A DNA stretch of 64,000 nucleotides from Hyphomicrobiaceae bacterium (lineage in GTDB: Bacteria; Pseudomonadota; Alphaproteobacteria; Rhizobiales; Hyphomicrobiaceae), in the NCBI GenBank assembly GCA_021775735.1, contig JAJFHG010000012.1, forward strand, positions 1-64,000, given 5' to 3'. Shown one piece after another: positions 26,826 to 35,045 of the stretch. The position numbers and the translations under genes are program-made. Every line of letters starts with the position of its first letter. The first letter of the stretch is position 1. The notes beneath the pieces were generated by a model. The model was not told where the DNA came from. It made no database searches and saw nothing but the letters and a program-made list of their open reading frames with translations.

Positions 26826-28562
26826 TCAATCTAACCGCTCAAGATCTTCAACATTATAGTCCATCTGCGAGGGAACGGGTACGGTTTCTTTGCGATTTGC
26901 GCCATCTCCCCGCAAATGTGATAGCGCAAACTGCAGCTGCTTATCATCTTTCGGGTTTTTCGGGACATAGCTGGACTTAGCGGTTGCTACTTTGCCTTCC
27001 TCGTTCTTGAAGTGCCCTTTTAACGTCGATTCTCCGAATTCCTGCGGCGTCTTTGCTTGAAGAGTCTCCGGTAATGGTTGGTTGACGACGATATCGGGAG
27101 TGATACCCACGGCCTGAATGGACCGATTTGCCGGGGTATAATAGTTGGCGGTTGTCAACCTTAACGCGCCACCGGATGCCCCAAGTGGGATAATTGTTTG
27201 AACGGTTCCCTTACCAAAAGTGCGTGTACCGATCACAGTTGCGCGCTTGTGATCCTGCAATGCTCCGGCGAGAATTTCCGCGCCGGCAGCCGTGCCGCCA
27301 TTGACGAGAACGACGATTGGTTTGCCCTTAATAAGCGCGTCAGATTGAGCCTGATATCGCTGACTCGAACCCTTGTCTCGTCCGCGTGTGGATACAATCG
27401 CACCCCGTTCTAAGAATGCGTCGGTAACGTCGATAACTTTGCTAAGAAGACCGCCTGGCGTGTTTCTGAGGTCAATAATGAGTCCGCTAAGTTTTTTGTT
27501 GGAGGCAAGATCCTTTACGGCCGAGTTCGTTGCATCGGACGCCTGTTCATTAAATGTGGTAATACGAACATAACCAACATCGCCTTCGCGCCGCCAGCGG
27601 ACAGGTTTTATCTTAATCTGGTCGCGGACAACGCGAACATCAAACGGGTTCTCCCTACCCTCGCGGACAACCGTCAGTTTAAGGGGCGAGCCCACTTTGC
27701 CTCGCATTTTTCCAACGGCCTCGGCAAGCGTCTTGCCCTGAATTGGCTCGTCATCCAAATGCGTAATCAAATCTCCGCTTTGGATCTCTGCAATTGACGC
27801 CGGAGATCCGTCAATTGGCGCAACAACTTTGACGACACCTTCATGCATTGTGACTTCAATACCAACACCGCCAAACGCACCGCGATTTTGGACGCGCATG
27901 TCTGCAAGTTTTACGGCACTAAGATATGCTGAATGTGGGTCCAGAGATGCGATCATACTGTCGATGGACGCGTTGACGAGTTTATCAAAATCGCCGGAAT
28001 ATGAATTCTGGTGGACCTCTAGAACATCACCGAAGACATCAAGGCATTCATAAGTATTGTCGGTTGTGCTTTCCTCTTTACACTTTCTTTCAAATAGTTT
28101 GTCTGCAAGTGCTTCCGCTTCCGCTGACGGGTGCTTGTTGAGCGTGCCTTTAACTGCGGCGCGGATAAGTTTGCCATTATCCGGCTTTACTACATAGTCA
28201 GTCCGCACCCTTTCAAATATGTCACCAAACCGTTCAAGCGCCTGGTATTTAGTTTTACTACTTTTACCGGACTTCTTATTTGCAGGCTGCTTTGCTTTTT
28301 TTGTTTTGTTTTGTTTGACGGTGTTTTTGCGGGGTTTTTCTAACTTCTTTATTCGCAGCTTCGCGAGAGGGACAAACTTGCCTTTAGGGTATGCCGCCAG
28401 GTAAGCCTTGATTTCGTCTGCGTCCTTGCTGTCCTTGACGCTTTCCCAAAATGTAATTTCGGCCTCATCGGTTTGGGCAATTGTTATCCGGCCTCCAGCA
28501 TCAACCAAGCGAGGCGATAGAGTGAGAACGCCACAAAAGACGACTATGATTAAGAAGCGCAT
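26826..28562 (-). CDS. S41/PDZ C-terminal-processing protease homologue lacking catalytic Ser
   Basis: A 578-residue exported protein: signal peptide (RFLIIVVFCGVLTLSPRLVDA), a ~40-residue module with FWESVKDSKDADEIKAYL and PLAKLRIKKL, a charged linker, a PDZ domain (GGVGIEVTMHEGVVKVVAPIDGSPA) and the S41 core. The catalytic Lys is present in FGKGTVQTI. Where CtpA/Prc have SxS with the nucleophile 25 residues before that Lys, this protein has NGGTAAGAEI, so the position is Ala426 (codon GCC, 27285-27287). It should be inactive as a classical Ser/Lys protease. The start at 28562 is chosen because it gives the signal peptide; the upstream open frame overlaps the TPR gene. Confidence 0.85.
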   Translation of the reverse strand: MRFLIIVVFCGVLTLSPRLVDAGGRITIAQTDEAEITFWESVKDSKDADEIKAYLAAYPKGKFVPLAKLRIKKLEKPRKNTVKQNKTKKAKQPANKKSGKSSKTKYQALERFGDIFERVRTDYVVKPDNGKLIRAAVKGTLNKHPSAEAEALADKLFERKCKEESTTDNTYECLDVFGDVLEVHQNSYSGDFDKLVNASIDSMIASLDPHSAYLSAVKLADMRVQNRGAFGGVGIEVTMHEGVVKVVAPIDGSPASIAEIQSGDLITHLDDEPIQGKTLAEAVGKMRGKVGSPLKLTVVREGRENPFDVRVVRDQIKIKPVRWRREGDVGYVRITTFNEQASDATNSAVKDLASNKKLSGLIIDLRNTPGGLLSKVIDVTDAFLERGAIVSTRGRDKGSSQRYQAQSDALIKGKPIVVLVNGGTAAGAEILAGALQDHKRATVIGTRTFGKGTVQTIIPLGASGGALRLTTANYYTPANRSIQAVGITPDIVVNQPLPETLQAKTPQEFGESTLKGHFKNEEGKVATAKSSYVPKNPKDDKQLQFALSHLRGDGANRKETVPVPSQMDYNVEDLERLD

Positions 28563-28626
28563 CGGGGTCCGTCCTAGTTTATTCGTTGAGCTAAACGATA
28601 TCCCTTTTTGAAATACAGGAGCCGAA

Positions 28627-30507
28627 TTACTGACTTTCGTCGCTGCGTTGCCCCAACCCCTGCTCAATTTTTTGTTGCAAGTTTGCGCGCTGTTCTTTTT
28701 CTTTTGCAACACGAAGTGCCTTCGTCCAACTTTGCTTCGCATCAGACTTGCGCCCGATCTGCCATTGTGCGTTTCCAAAATGCTCCAAAATAACTGGATC
28801 GGATGGTTGTATACTAACAGCAGTTTCGAAATAGCCGAGGGCGCGGCGATGATCACCTAGCTTATAAAACGCCCATCCCAGACTATCGACAATGTAACCG
28901 TCTTCGGGCTTAAGATCATGCGCCTTCTTGATCAGGGCCAATCCGCGCCGGAGATCTTTGTCGCGATCAACCAGAGAAAAGCCAAGGTAATTTAGCACCA
29001 GAGGTTGCTTAGGGTCGCGCTTGAGCGCGGCTTTAAGGTCTTGTTCGGCGCTGTCCCAGTTACCGAGACGCTCAAAACTAGCGCCACGTTTGTAGTAGAG
29101 TGACCAATCACTCTTGGAGGAACGAGATAGCTTGTCGATAATTTGGCTGTAGATCTTTATAGCATCAGCATATTTTTTTTGTGCTCGAAGCGTGTCGGCC
29201 AAGCCTTCTAGCGCAAGACGATCTTCCGGGTCCTCATCAAGCAATGCGGCCAATATTTTGACGGCTGAGTCCTTGTCTCCGAGTGCGCGATAGCTCGTGC
29301 TTTTCAGAATTTGAACTCTGTGCCACAGAGGGGACGTGTTCGGTATCCGGTCCCACACCCTGATGGCCTCTTGATGCTGACCACTACGGTCCATCGCATC
29401 ACCAATTTCCGTCCAGGCCAAGTCAAAATCGGGCCTGAGCTTTGTGGCAAGCTGCAAATATACAACCCCAAGCGTCGTTCCCCCCTCATCGCGTAACGCT
29501 GACCCTATCTCGTAAAAAACCTCTGCAAGCCCTTCTGTGGCGTTGGAGATAAGCAGGGGAACCGATTGCTCAGCCTCTATGCTTTTGCGCATGGCAACCA
29601 CGGACGGGTGACGTGGCCGCTTTTTAAGTGATGAACCGTCCAATAAGCTCAGCGCCTTATCTGCTTCCCCCTTGGTATAAAAAAACTGCGCTGCGACAAG
29701 ACTGGATCGCATGGCGCTCTGGCCAGCTTTGGTAAGTGCCAGAAATTCTTTTCGCGCCGTTTTTGTTTGTTTTTTTACAAGCGCAATCAAAGCGCGATGA
29801 TAGGTGTAATAGTAAACCGCCCACTTTGGCGGGTCTTTAATCATGAGTGTTGCGCGGGCCCGTTTCTGTTTTCTTTGTGCGGCATAGGTCCAAGCCGTAG
29901 AAAGGTTGTAAACAAGTTGGCCTATGGGGCTTTTGTTGGTTCGTTTGCATAGCGTTCGAGTTCGCGGATAATCACCGTTTAAAAACGCCTCCGTTGCAAG
30001 AACGTGCGCTGCAATACGGTTTGTGGGGCGTTTTGACAGCACGGACTGAGCTAATGGGATTGCCCGTTCCCAATCCCCAAGAATAGCATGCGCAGTTAAC
30101 GCCCGATCGAAAACCTTATCCGTCGGCGTATGCTGTTCTAGAATCTTATCGTAAAGCTTGGCGGCGTCTGCGTATCGATATTCGTTCCACGCGCGCTTGG
30201 CTTGAAGATATAGACTGTTTCCAGAGTCTGAAAACACAGGACTCGGACGAGTGTCCCGCTCTGAATCTGCCTCTTTACTCTTGTTGTGTTTCTGCAACCG
30301 GATGCGCGCTAGGGGCGCAAACGTTCCGTTTGGGAACTCTGCCAAATAAGCATCAAGTTGTTCCGCGTCGTTGCTATCTCGCGCTTTTGTCCATGCTTCA
30401 ATTTCTTGATCACCAGCAATTGCGTGTGTGAGGCTACAAAAGCAACCGATGCTGGCACAAAGCCAGGTCAGCAGAACTGTCCGTGACAGAGAGGATCGCA
30501 TCATCAC
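28627..30507 (-). CDS. Exported TPR-repeat protein
   Basis: A 626-residue protein with a signal peptide (TVLLTWLCASIGCFCSLTHAIA; the Cys could make a lipoprotein, but no clean lipobox is seen). A 40-residue module follows, beginning IEAWTKARDSNDAEQ and ending PLARIRLQKH. A long array of tetratricopeptide repeats comes next, for example DWSLYYKRGASFERLGNWDSAE, LVLNYLGFSLVDRDKD and YIVDSLGWAFYKLGDHRRAL. TPR proteins serve as protein-interaction scaffolds. The N-terminal module is closely similar to that of the next gene product (S41 homologue), so both were probably built by shared-module duplication. It is first in the TPR-S41-unknown operon. Confidence 0.85.
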   Translation of the reverse strand: MMMRSSLSRTVLLTWLCASIGCFCSLTHAIAGDQEIEAWTKARDSNDAEQLDAYLAEFPNGTFAPLARIRLQKHNKSKEADSERDTRPSPVFSDSGNSLYLQAKRAWNEYRYADAAKLYDKILEQHTPTDKVFDRALTAHAILGDWERAIPLAQSVLSKRPTNRIAAHVLATEAFLNGDYPRTRTLCKRTNKSPIGQLVYNLSTAWTYAAQRKQKRARATLMIKDPPKWAVYYYTYHRALIALVKKQTKTARKEFLALTKAGQSAMRSSLVAAQFFYTKGEADKALSLLDGSSLKKRPRHPSVVAMRKSIEAEQSVPLLISNATEGLAEVFYEIGSALRDEGGTTLGVVYLQLATKLRPDFDLAWTEIGDAMDRSGQHQEAIRVWDRIPNTSPLWHRVQILKSTSYRALGDKDSAVKILAALLDEDPEDRLALEGLADTLRAQKKYADAIKIYSQIIDKLSRSSKSDWSLYYKRGASFERLGNWDSAEQDLKAALKRDPKQPLVLNYLGFSLVDRDKDLRRGLALIKKAHDLKPEDGYIVDSLGWAFYKLGDHRRALGYFETAVSIQPSDPVILEHFGNAQWQIGRKSDAKQSWTKALRVAKEKEQRANLQQKIEQGLGQRSDESQ

Positions 30508-30850
30508 TTTTCGCCTAGTCCAATTTTTCGAGTTCCTTTAAATCATCAGAGTCCACGATTTCGTTGCCGAAATTTAGCGCTCCAAAATTCGGCAAGTCTT
30601 TGCACCACGCTATAATAGTAACAAGCCTTTAGAGCTCATGATAGCAGTTTCAATGTAGGTCGCTAAAGCGCAAATTTAGCCACAGAAATTTGTCTCACGC
30701 ATAAAATGGGTGTATTTTGTACAGAACACTACGATCGCCGGCTTCATCCGTCAGTCGCGCGAAGGGTCTTCTGCGACCCGGTCCACTTGTCAGCCATCTT
30801 AACTTCAGTGGGGATGGGATCATCAAGACCGATACCGTCAATTCAATTTG
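30508..30850. other. Intergenic region upstream of the TPR operon
   Basis: About 340 bases between the end of the FkbH-like gene and the start of the TPR gene, both leftward. It should hold the TPR operon promoter, but I cannot assign it with confidence. No coding frame in it looks real. Confidence 0.4.
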
Positions 30851-32602
30851 TTATTGCTGCTTTCCGACAGGTTCTCCAGCTGTGAGACGTGGTGTGCTGT
30901 CGATGCTTGAAGCGACAAACTCCGTGGTAACAAAGTCCGATCCGCTTCCAAGATCCAAGTCTTTGCGCCAAAGCCATGTGGTTCTTGTTCCATCTTCACC
31001 ACCATTTGCCGTTTGGCAGGAAAAGCCCGCGTCCTTAAATAAGTCACGAGAGGGTGCGTTTCTTTCTGTGGGAATGACCGTGGCCTCGACTTCATCAATC
31101 CCGCACTCCGTAAAATGTTGTACGAGTGCTGCAAGAAATGCGCGTTCGATTTCTCGGCCGATTACGCGGCAACTCATCAAAAACGTGATGAGGTCTGCAC
31201 CGTTGCTGTCTAAACGTGCAGTGGCACAGGCCACGATTCCGTGACTACCAAAGTTATCGTTGAGCCGACCTAAGAAAACGCGATACTTGCGATTGTCAGC
31301 CAACATGGCAGCCAGTTCGGCCTCGCTTATGCGTCGCGCGGTGGGGTTAAACTGATTGGTGCGCGCGTGCATTTGAGCGATGCGTGGCAGTGTCGCTGTG
31401 GTCATTTCCTCGACGTAGAGCCGCTGACCAAGCTGTGTTAGATAATCCTCAAAACTAGCCGTCTTGCTTTTTAAGGCGCGCCCTCTGCTTTGAACGGCGT
31501 AGAGATCTGACCGTTGTCTGTCCTCCTCCGTCAATCGGAGCGGCCATGTCGGTGTGTAGTTGCGCAAAAAATCTGACCGAACCGCAGGATCAGCCGGCAA
31601 TTCTGGAACGCGCACTTCTGGAGCCAAGTGGCGCATCGCTTCGCGTTCATGGGGGCTATCGTCAAGAAATACAAAACTGTCGAGTCCAAGATTAAGCTCC
31701 TGAGCAAGAGATCTGATGTTGTCGGACTTGAGGTTCCAGTTAATTCGGTGGCCGACAAAATCATCGCGCCTCAGAACCATACCTGGATGTTCGTCGAAAA
31801 CATTCAGAACGTCTTCATCGTTCTTGCTCAAAATCACCAGCAACAGTCCCTGTCCCTTCAAGCGCAAGCACTGTTCTTGAAAGGTCTTGAATGCGTTGCC
31901 GGGAAAGTCGTCGTTACAGTCAAGCCCTGACATGCCGTCTTCACCGTAGGTGCCGCGCCATAAAGTATTGTCGAGGTCGAGTGCGAGTACTTTGACAGGT
32001 TTTGAATTCTGCAAAGCAAACGCGTTGGAAAACCCTTGTGCGAGTGCCTTTGTTGCCTCCATCGAATAGGGGATGCGGCCGTAAAGCCAGAGTTTTGCAT
32101 CCGACCTCTCGCAGGGAGCGATGGTTGTCATGGCAAGATTCGTATCGATCAACGTAATACGATTATGTCTTTGTGCTATCTCGCCTAGTTGTTGGTTGAA
32201 ATAGCTTGCAAGATAACCTGCGCCATCGGTGTGAAATGGATCGAGAAAGCCAGCCGACGGCGAAGTGGGTGATGGCAGGCTATTAATGAAGAGTGGACAG
32301 TTGTGCGAGTCCATAAATTTTTCGATTGCAGCCATGAACGTACTTGTTTTGGTTTCAAGTAAGTGCCGGGCGTGTTCGGGAGCATGGCGCCAATCGCGGT
32401 CGAAAAACCCTTGTGAGTCCATTTGAATGATAACCGCATCCAAACCTTCAACGTTGGACTCAAGCAACTCAGGAATTACGTTGCCAAAACCACCGCAACT
32501 TATTTGCGCGTCGTAGTGAGGTACGGCAAAGGCCGGTGCCAGCTCCTGCTTCAACAGATCACTGGTGGCAAAACTCAACAGACGCAGTTGAACAGGCGCC
32601 AA
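30851..32602 (-). CDS. FkbH-like HAD protein (glyceryl-ACP type)
   Basis: A 583-residue FkbH-family protein: an SGNH-like N-terminal region (about 1-190), a HAD phosphatase core with VLALDLDNTLWRG and FVFLDDSPHEREA, and a C-terminal GNAT-like region (MHARTNQFNPTARRI, then SCRVIGREIERAF). Known FkbH proteins move a glyceryl unit from 1,3-bisphosphoglycerate to an acyl carrier protein, with dephosphorylation, giving glyceryl-ACP. That would supply a three-carbon starter or extender for the adjacent acyl-chain genes. The start is a TTG at 32602 with a poor ribosome-binding site. It follows the MaoC-SDR gene on the same strand with a gap of about 90 bases, so the two are likely co-transcribed. 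Confidence 0.82.
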   Translation of the reverse strand: MAPVQLRLLSFATSDLLKQELAPAFAVPHYDAQISCGGFGNVIPELLESNVEGLDAVIIQMDSQGFFDRDWRHAPEHARHLLETKTSTFMAAIEKFMDSHNCPLFINSLPSPTSPSAGFLDPFHTDGAGYLASYFNQQLGEIAQRHNRITLIDTNLAMTTIAPCERSDAKLWLYGRIPYSMEATKALAQGFSNAFALQNSKPVKVLALDLDNTLWRGTYGEDGMSGLDCNDDFPGNAFKTFQEQCLRLKGQGLLLVILSKNDEDVLNVFDEHPGMVLRRDDFVGHRINWNLKSDNIRSLAQELNLGLDSFVFLDDSPHEREAMRHLAPEVRVPELPADPAVRSDFLRNYTPTWPLRLTEEDRQRSDLYAVQSRGRALKSKTASFEDYLTQLGQRLYVEEMTTATLPRIAQMHARTNQFNPTARRISEAELAAMLADNRKYRVFLGRLNDNFGSHGIVACATARLDSNGADLITFLMSCRVIGREIERAFLAALVQHFTECGIDEVEATVIPTERNAPSRDLFKDAGFSCQTANGGEDGTRTTWLWRKDLDLGSGSDFVTTEFVASSIDSTPRLTAGEPVGKQQ

Positions 32603-32694
32603 TGTATTTTCATTTGTTGAAGCGCTTATGGCGATGACTTTATCTCCGAGGCATTGCGGGGGCAGATCTTTGCGAAATCAATAGGGCAAAGCTG

Positions 32695-33966
32695 CTAGAC
32701 CATGACCTCGCCTCCGGCAACGAGCAGGTTCTCGCCAGTAATAAAATTGGCATAGGGTGAAACGAGTAAGAGAACGGCACCTGCTACATCTTCCGGTGTT
32801 GCTAGGCGCCGCAATGGTGTCCGCGACACCATCATTTGGCGTATTCTATCAGGAATCTCTGTCGTGAGATCTGTCTCCGCCATTGAGGGCGACACCATGT
32901 TTACGCGCACACCCTTTGGACCAAGTTCTTGTGCGAGATTCTTGCTCAGCGCCAGGAGTGCTGCCTTAGCGGAAACATAGGGCGCCCAGCTGTATGCCGT
33001 GCGCCCGAGCGCTGCTGTGCTGAGCACGTTAACAATTTGTCCCTTGCATGCCTTGAGAGCGGGAAGCGCGGCTTGCGTCACATGGAATACGGATCCAACA
33101 ATCTGCTCGTGAGCACAAGACATGTCGTCCCAGTTGAACGATTCAAATGATCCAGATCGAATCTTTGGACCAGCATTGTTGATCAAGATATCAATGCTAT
33201 CTTCAGAACCAATATCCTCAATCATCCGTGAGACCTCAGCAGCTTGTGTAACATCGGCCTTTATTTTGACTGCGGAGCCTCCACGCTGTTCAAGCTCGCG
33301 GACTAAACTCGCAGCAGCATGTTCGCTTTTGTGATAGTTGACATAGACTTTTGCTCCGTGTTGGCAAAGAACGGTAGCAGTAGCCCGGCCAATACCACGC
33401 GAGGCTCCGGTGATCAGTGCGGTACGATTTTTTAGAAGGTCTCCTGAAAATTGCGCATTCAGTCTGTCCGACATGACCGCATCCTCTGCTTTAATGCGCA
33501 ACACTTTGACTTTTGCAGTTCCCTTGAGAACGCGGTCGCCATGTTGGTTGATGATCTCTGTTTCTACAGTGAGTGTTCGTGTCGCACGGTCGACCTTCTC
33601 GACAACGCCACGGGCTTCCACGGTGTCCCCAATAAAAACCGGTTTAGTAAAGTCAAAACTCTGCGAGAGATAGAGTGCACCATGTCCGGGAATTTTCATG
33701 CCAACGAGTGTGGACAGTAGGCTTGCATGCAGAAAGCCATGGACAACTCTCTGCTCAAATTCAGTGCGTGCGGCAAACTCATCGTCGACATGCAAGGCAT
33801 TATAATCACCACTGAGACGCGCAAACGCGGCCACGTCCTCGGCGGTGATCGTTCGACTGACACTATCGCTATAACCTGGGTGAAGCTCCTCAAGCCTATC
33901 CCTTTGTCGACCGGTTTTCAGCACTGATTGAGTGTTCGGCCGCTGATCTTGGTTCATAAAGGGCAA
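32695..33966 (-). CDS. MaoC hydratase - SDR ketoreductase fusion
   Basis: A 423-residue fusion. Residues about 30-155 form a hotdog (R)-specific enoyl hydratase (FARLSGDYNALHVDDEFAA, with Asp and His of the hydratase 2 motif; HGFLHASLLSTLVG). Residues about 178-423 are a FabG-like SDR with TGASRGIGRAT, NNAG, and the catalytic Ser and YxxxK (LSTAALGRTAYSWAPYVSAK). One protein could therefore carry out the keto-reduction and dehydration steps of chain elongation, on acyl-ACP or acyl-CoA. It faces acpXL head-to-head; the ~260-base region between them holds an FNR-type box. Upstream starts (MPF and MNQ) differ by three codons. Confidence 0.88.
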   Translation of the reverse strand: MPFMNQDQRPNTQSVLKTGRQRDRLEELHPGYSDSVSRTITAEDVAAFARLSGDYNALHVDDEFAARTEFEQRVVHGFLHASLLSTLVGMKIPGHGALYLSQSFDFTKPVFIGDTVEARGVVEKVDRATRTLTVETEIINQHGDRVLKGTAKVKVLRIKAEDAVMSDRLNAQFSGDLLKNRTALITGASRGIGRATATVLCQHGAKVYVNYHKSEHAAASLVRELEQRGGSAVKIKADVTQAAEVSRMIEDIGSEDSIDILINNAGPKIRSGSFESFNWDDMSCAHEQIVGSVFHVTQAALPALKACKGQIVNVLSTAALGRTAYSWAPYVSAKAALLALSKNLAQELGPKGVRVNMVSPSMAETDLTTEIPDRIRQMMVSRTPLRRLATPEDVAGAVLLLVSPYANFITGENLLVAGGEVMV

Positions 33967-34040
33967 GATCCTTCCCTGTTGGGTTAATCGTCATGGGTTG
34001 AATTCGTCGCAACCATAATTTGGTGGACACAGCATGAATG

Positions 34041-34052
34041 TGATCCAGATCA
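34041..34052. promoter_or_regulatory. FNR-type box TGATCCAGATCA, upstream of acpXL
   Basis: Perfect TGAT-N4-ATCA palindrome about 190 bases before the acpXL start and about 75 bases before the divergent MaoC-SDR start. It is embedded in AATGTGATCCAGATCAGTTTGT, which matches the box at 41134 in flanks as well. It is a likely binding site of the FNR-like protein encoded at 39536. Confidence 0.75.
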
Positions 34053-34227
34053 GTTTGTCTCTGTGATGGTCAGACTAACGTTCGAAGTGAGGCGTTTGGA
34101 GAAGCACACGCAGTGTGTTTTAGGCGTTGCCTCAAGATGTACTGCGTTGGTCGTCAGGTGTTCTTGAGTTTGCAAAGTCAACTTGCCGCACTTGGCGCCT
34201 CAGGATCAATAAATGATGGGGGTTCTC

Positions 34228-34521
34228 GTGTCTTCGACATTTGAAACGGTTGCCGAATATATTTCGGAAATTTGCGACATACCTCGAGATAAGATCACGT
34301 TAGAAAGTCATGTAACGGAGGATCTAGGTGTTGATAGTCTCGATTTTCTAGATGCGGTCTTTAACATCGAGCAGGCCTATAACATCAGTGTCCCGCTTGA
34401 AGACTGGACTCAAGAAGTTAACGACGGAAAGGTCAAAGGCTCACGTTATTTCGTACTGAAGAATTTTTGTGCTGAAATCGACAAACTGATCGCGTCGAGC
34501 GGTACCCAAGTCGCGGTATAA
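34228..34521 (+). CDS. acpXL: Acyl carrier protein AcpXL
   Basis: A 97-residue carrier protein dedicated in rhizobia to the very-long-chain (27-hydroxyoctacosanoate type) chain of lipid A. The phosphopantetheine Ser lies in TEDLGVDSLDFLD, and the AcpXL-specific signature follows (VPLEDWTQEVNDGKVKGSRYFVLKNFCAEIDKL), which ordinary AcpP lacks. Start: the GTG at 34228 after GGGGGT yields the usual AcpXL beginning (MSSTFETVAEYI); an ATG at 34213 would add five residues. It is first in the operon acpXL-fabZXL-fabF2XL-fabF1XL-fabG-adh2XL; the stop overlaps the next start (TAATG). Confidence 0.93.
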   Translation: MSSTFETVAEYISEICDIPRDKITLESHVTEDLGVDSLDFLDAVFNIEQAYNISVPLEDWTQEVNDGKVKGSRYFVLKNFCAEIDKLIASSGTQVAV

Positions 34522-35045
34522 TGCTCTTGCAAGTTCCCGATCCACCGGTCCAGGATATGCAGATTGACCACTTTCAGTTGGTCAGTGATGTCGAGCATCT
34601 TGATAAGCAGGCTGTGAAAATTACGACGCGCGCGCGCGTACCAGAGGATCACACGATCTTTTCCGGACATTTCCCCGGTCGTCCTCTTATGCCCGGGGTT
34701 TTGCTGTCAGAGTTGATGGCGCAATCGTCCGGCTTCCTGCTGCTCTCGCTCGCCGATTTCAAGAAGATGCCGTTTCTTGCCGCGTTAAAGGAAGTAAAAC
34801 TGCGAGAATTTGTATTACCAGGAACAGACCTCACGTGCCAGGCGGAACGAATACATGATGGTTCTGGTTATGCAGTGATGAAAAGCCGGATTTTGCGATC
34901 CGTGGACAAAAAACGCGTTTGCGATGGAACGCTGACATTTCGAATTGTGCCTTTTGCAAATGAAGAATTGCACCAGCACATGCTCGCGCGTGCGCGCGAG
35001 GTGGGGCTTGCAAGCAACACGTCCGGCATGGAGGGGGCAGATTGA
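34521..35045 (+). CDS. fabZXL: 3-hydroxyacyl-ACP dehydratase of the VLCFA operon (FabZXL)
   Basis: A 174-residue hotdog-fold dehydratase of the FabZ type. The catalytic His is in FSGHFPGRPLMPG and the Glu in LLSELMAQSSG, with the usual spacing. It dehydrates 3-hydroxyacyl-AcpXL intermediates during elongation. The N-terminal 30 residues are longer than in FabZ and a short extension follows the domain. Its ATG overlaps the acpXL stop and its stop overlaps the TTG start of the next gene, so the operon is tightly coupled. Confidence 0.9.
   Translation: MLLQVPDPPVQDMQIDHFQLVSDVEHLDKQAVKITTRARVPEDHTIFSGHFPGRPLMPGVLLSELMAQSSGFLLLSLADFKKMPFLAALKEVKLREFVLPGTDLTCQAERIHDGSGYAVMKSRILRSVDKKRVCDGTLTFRIVPFANEELHQHMLARAREVGLASNTSGMEGAD

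Noticed and set aside
28563-28856. N-terminal extension of the S41 protein
   Set aside because: It overlaps the TPR gene and would bury the signal peptide.
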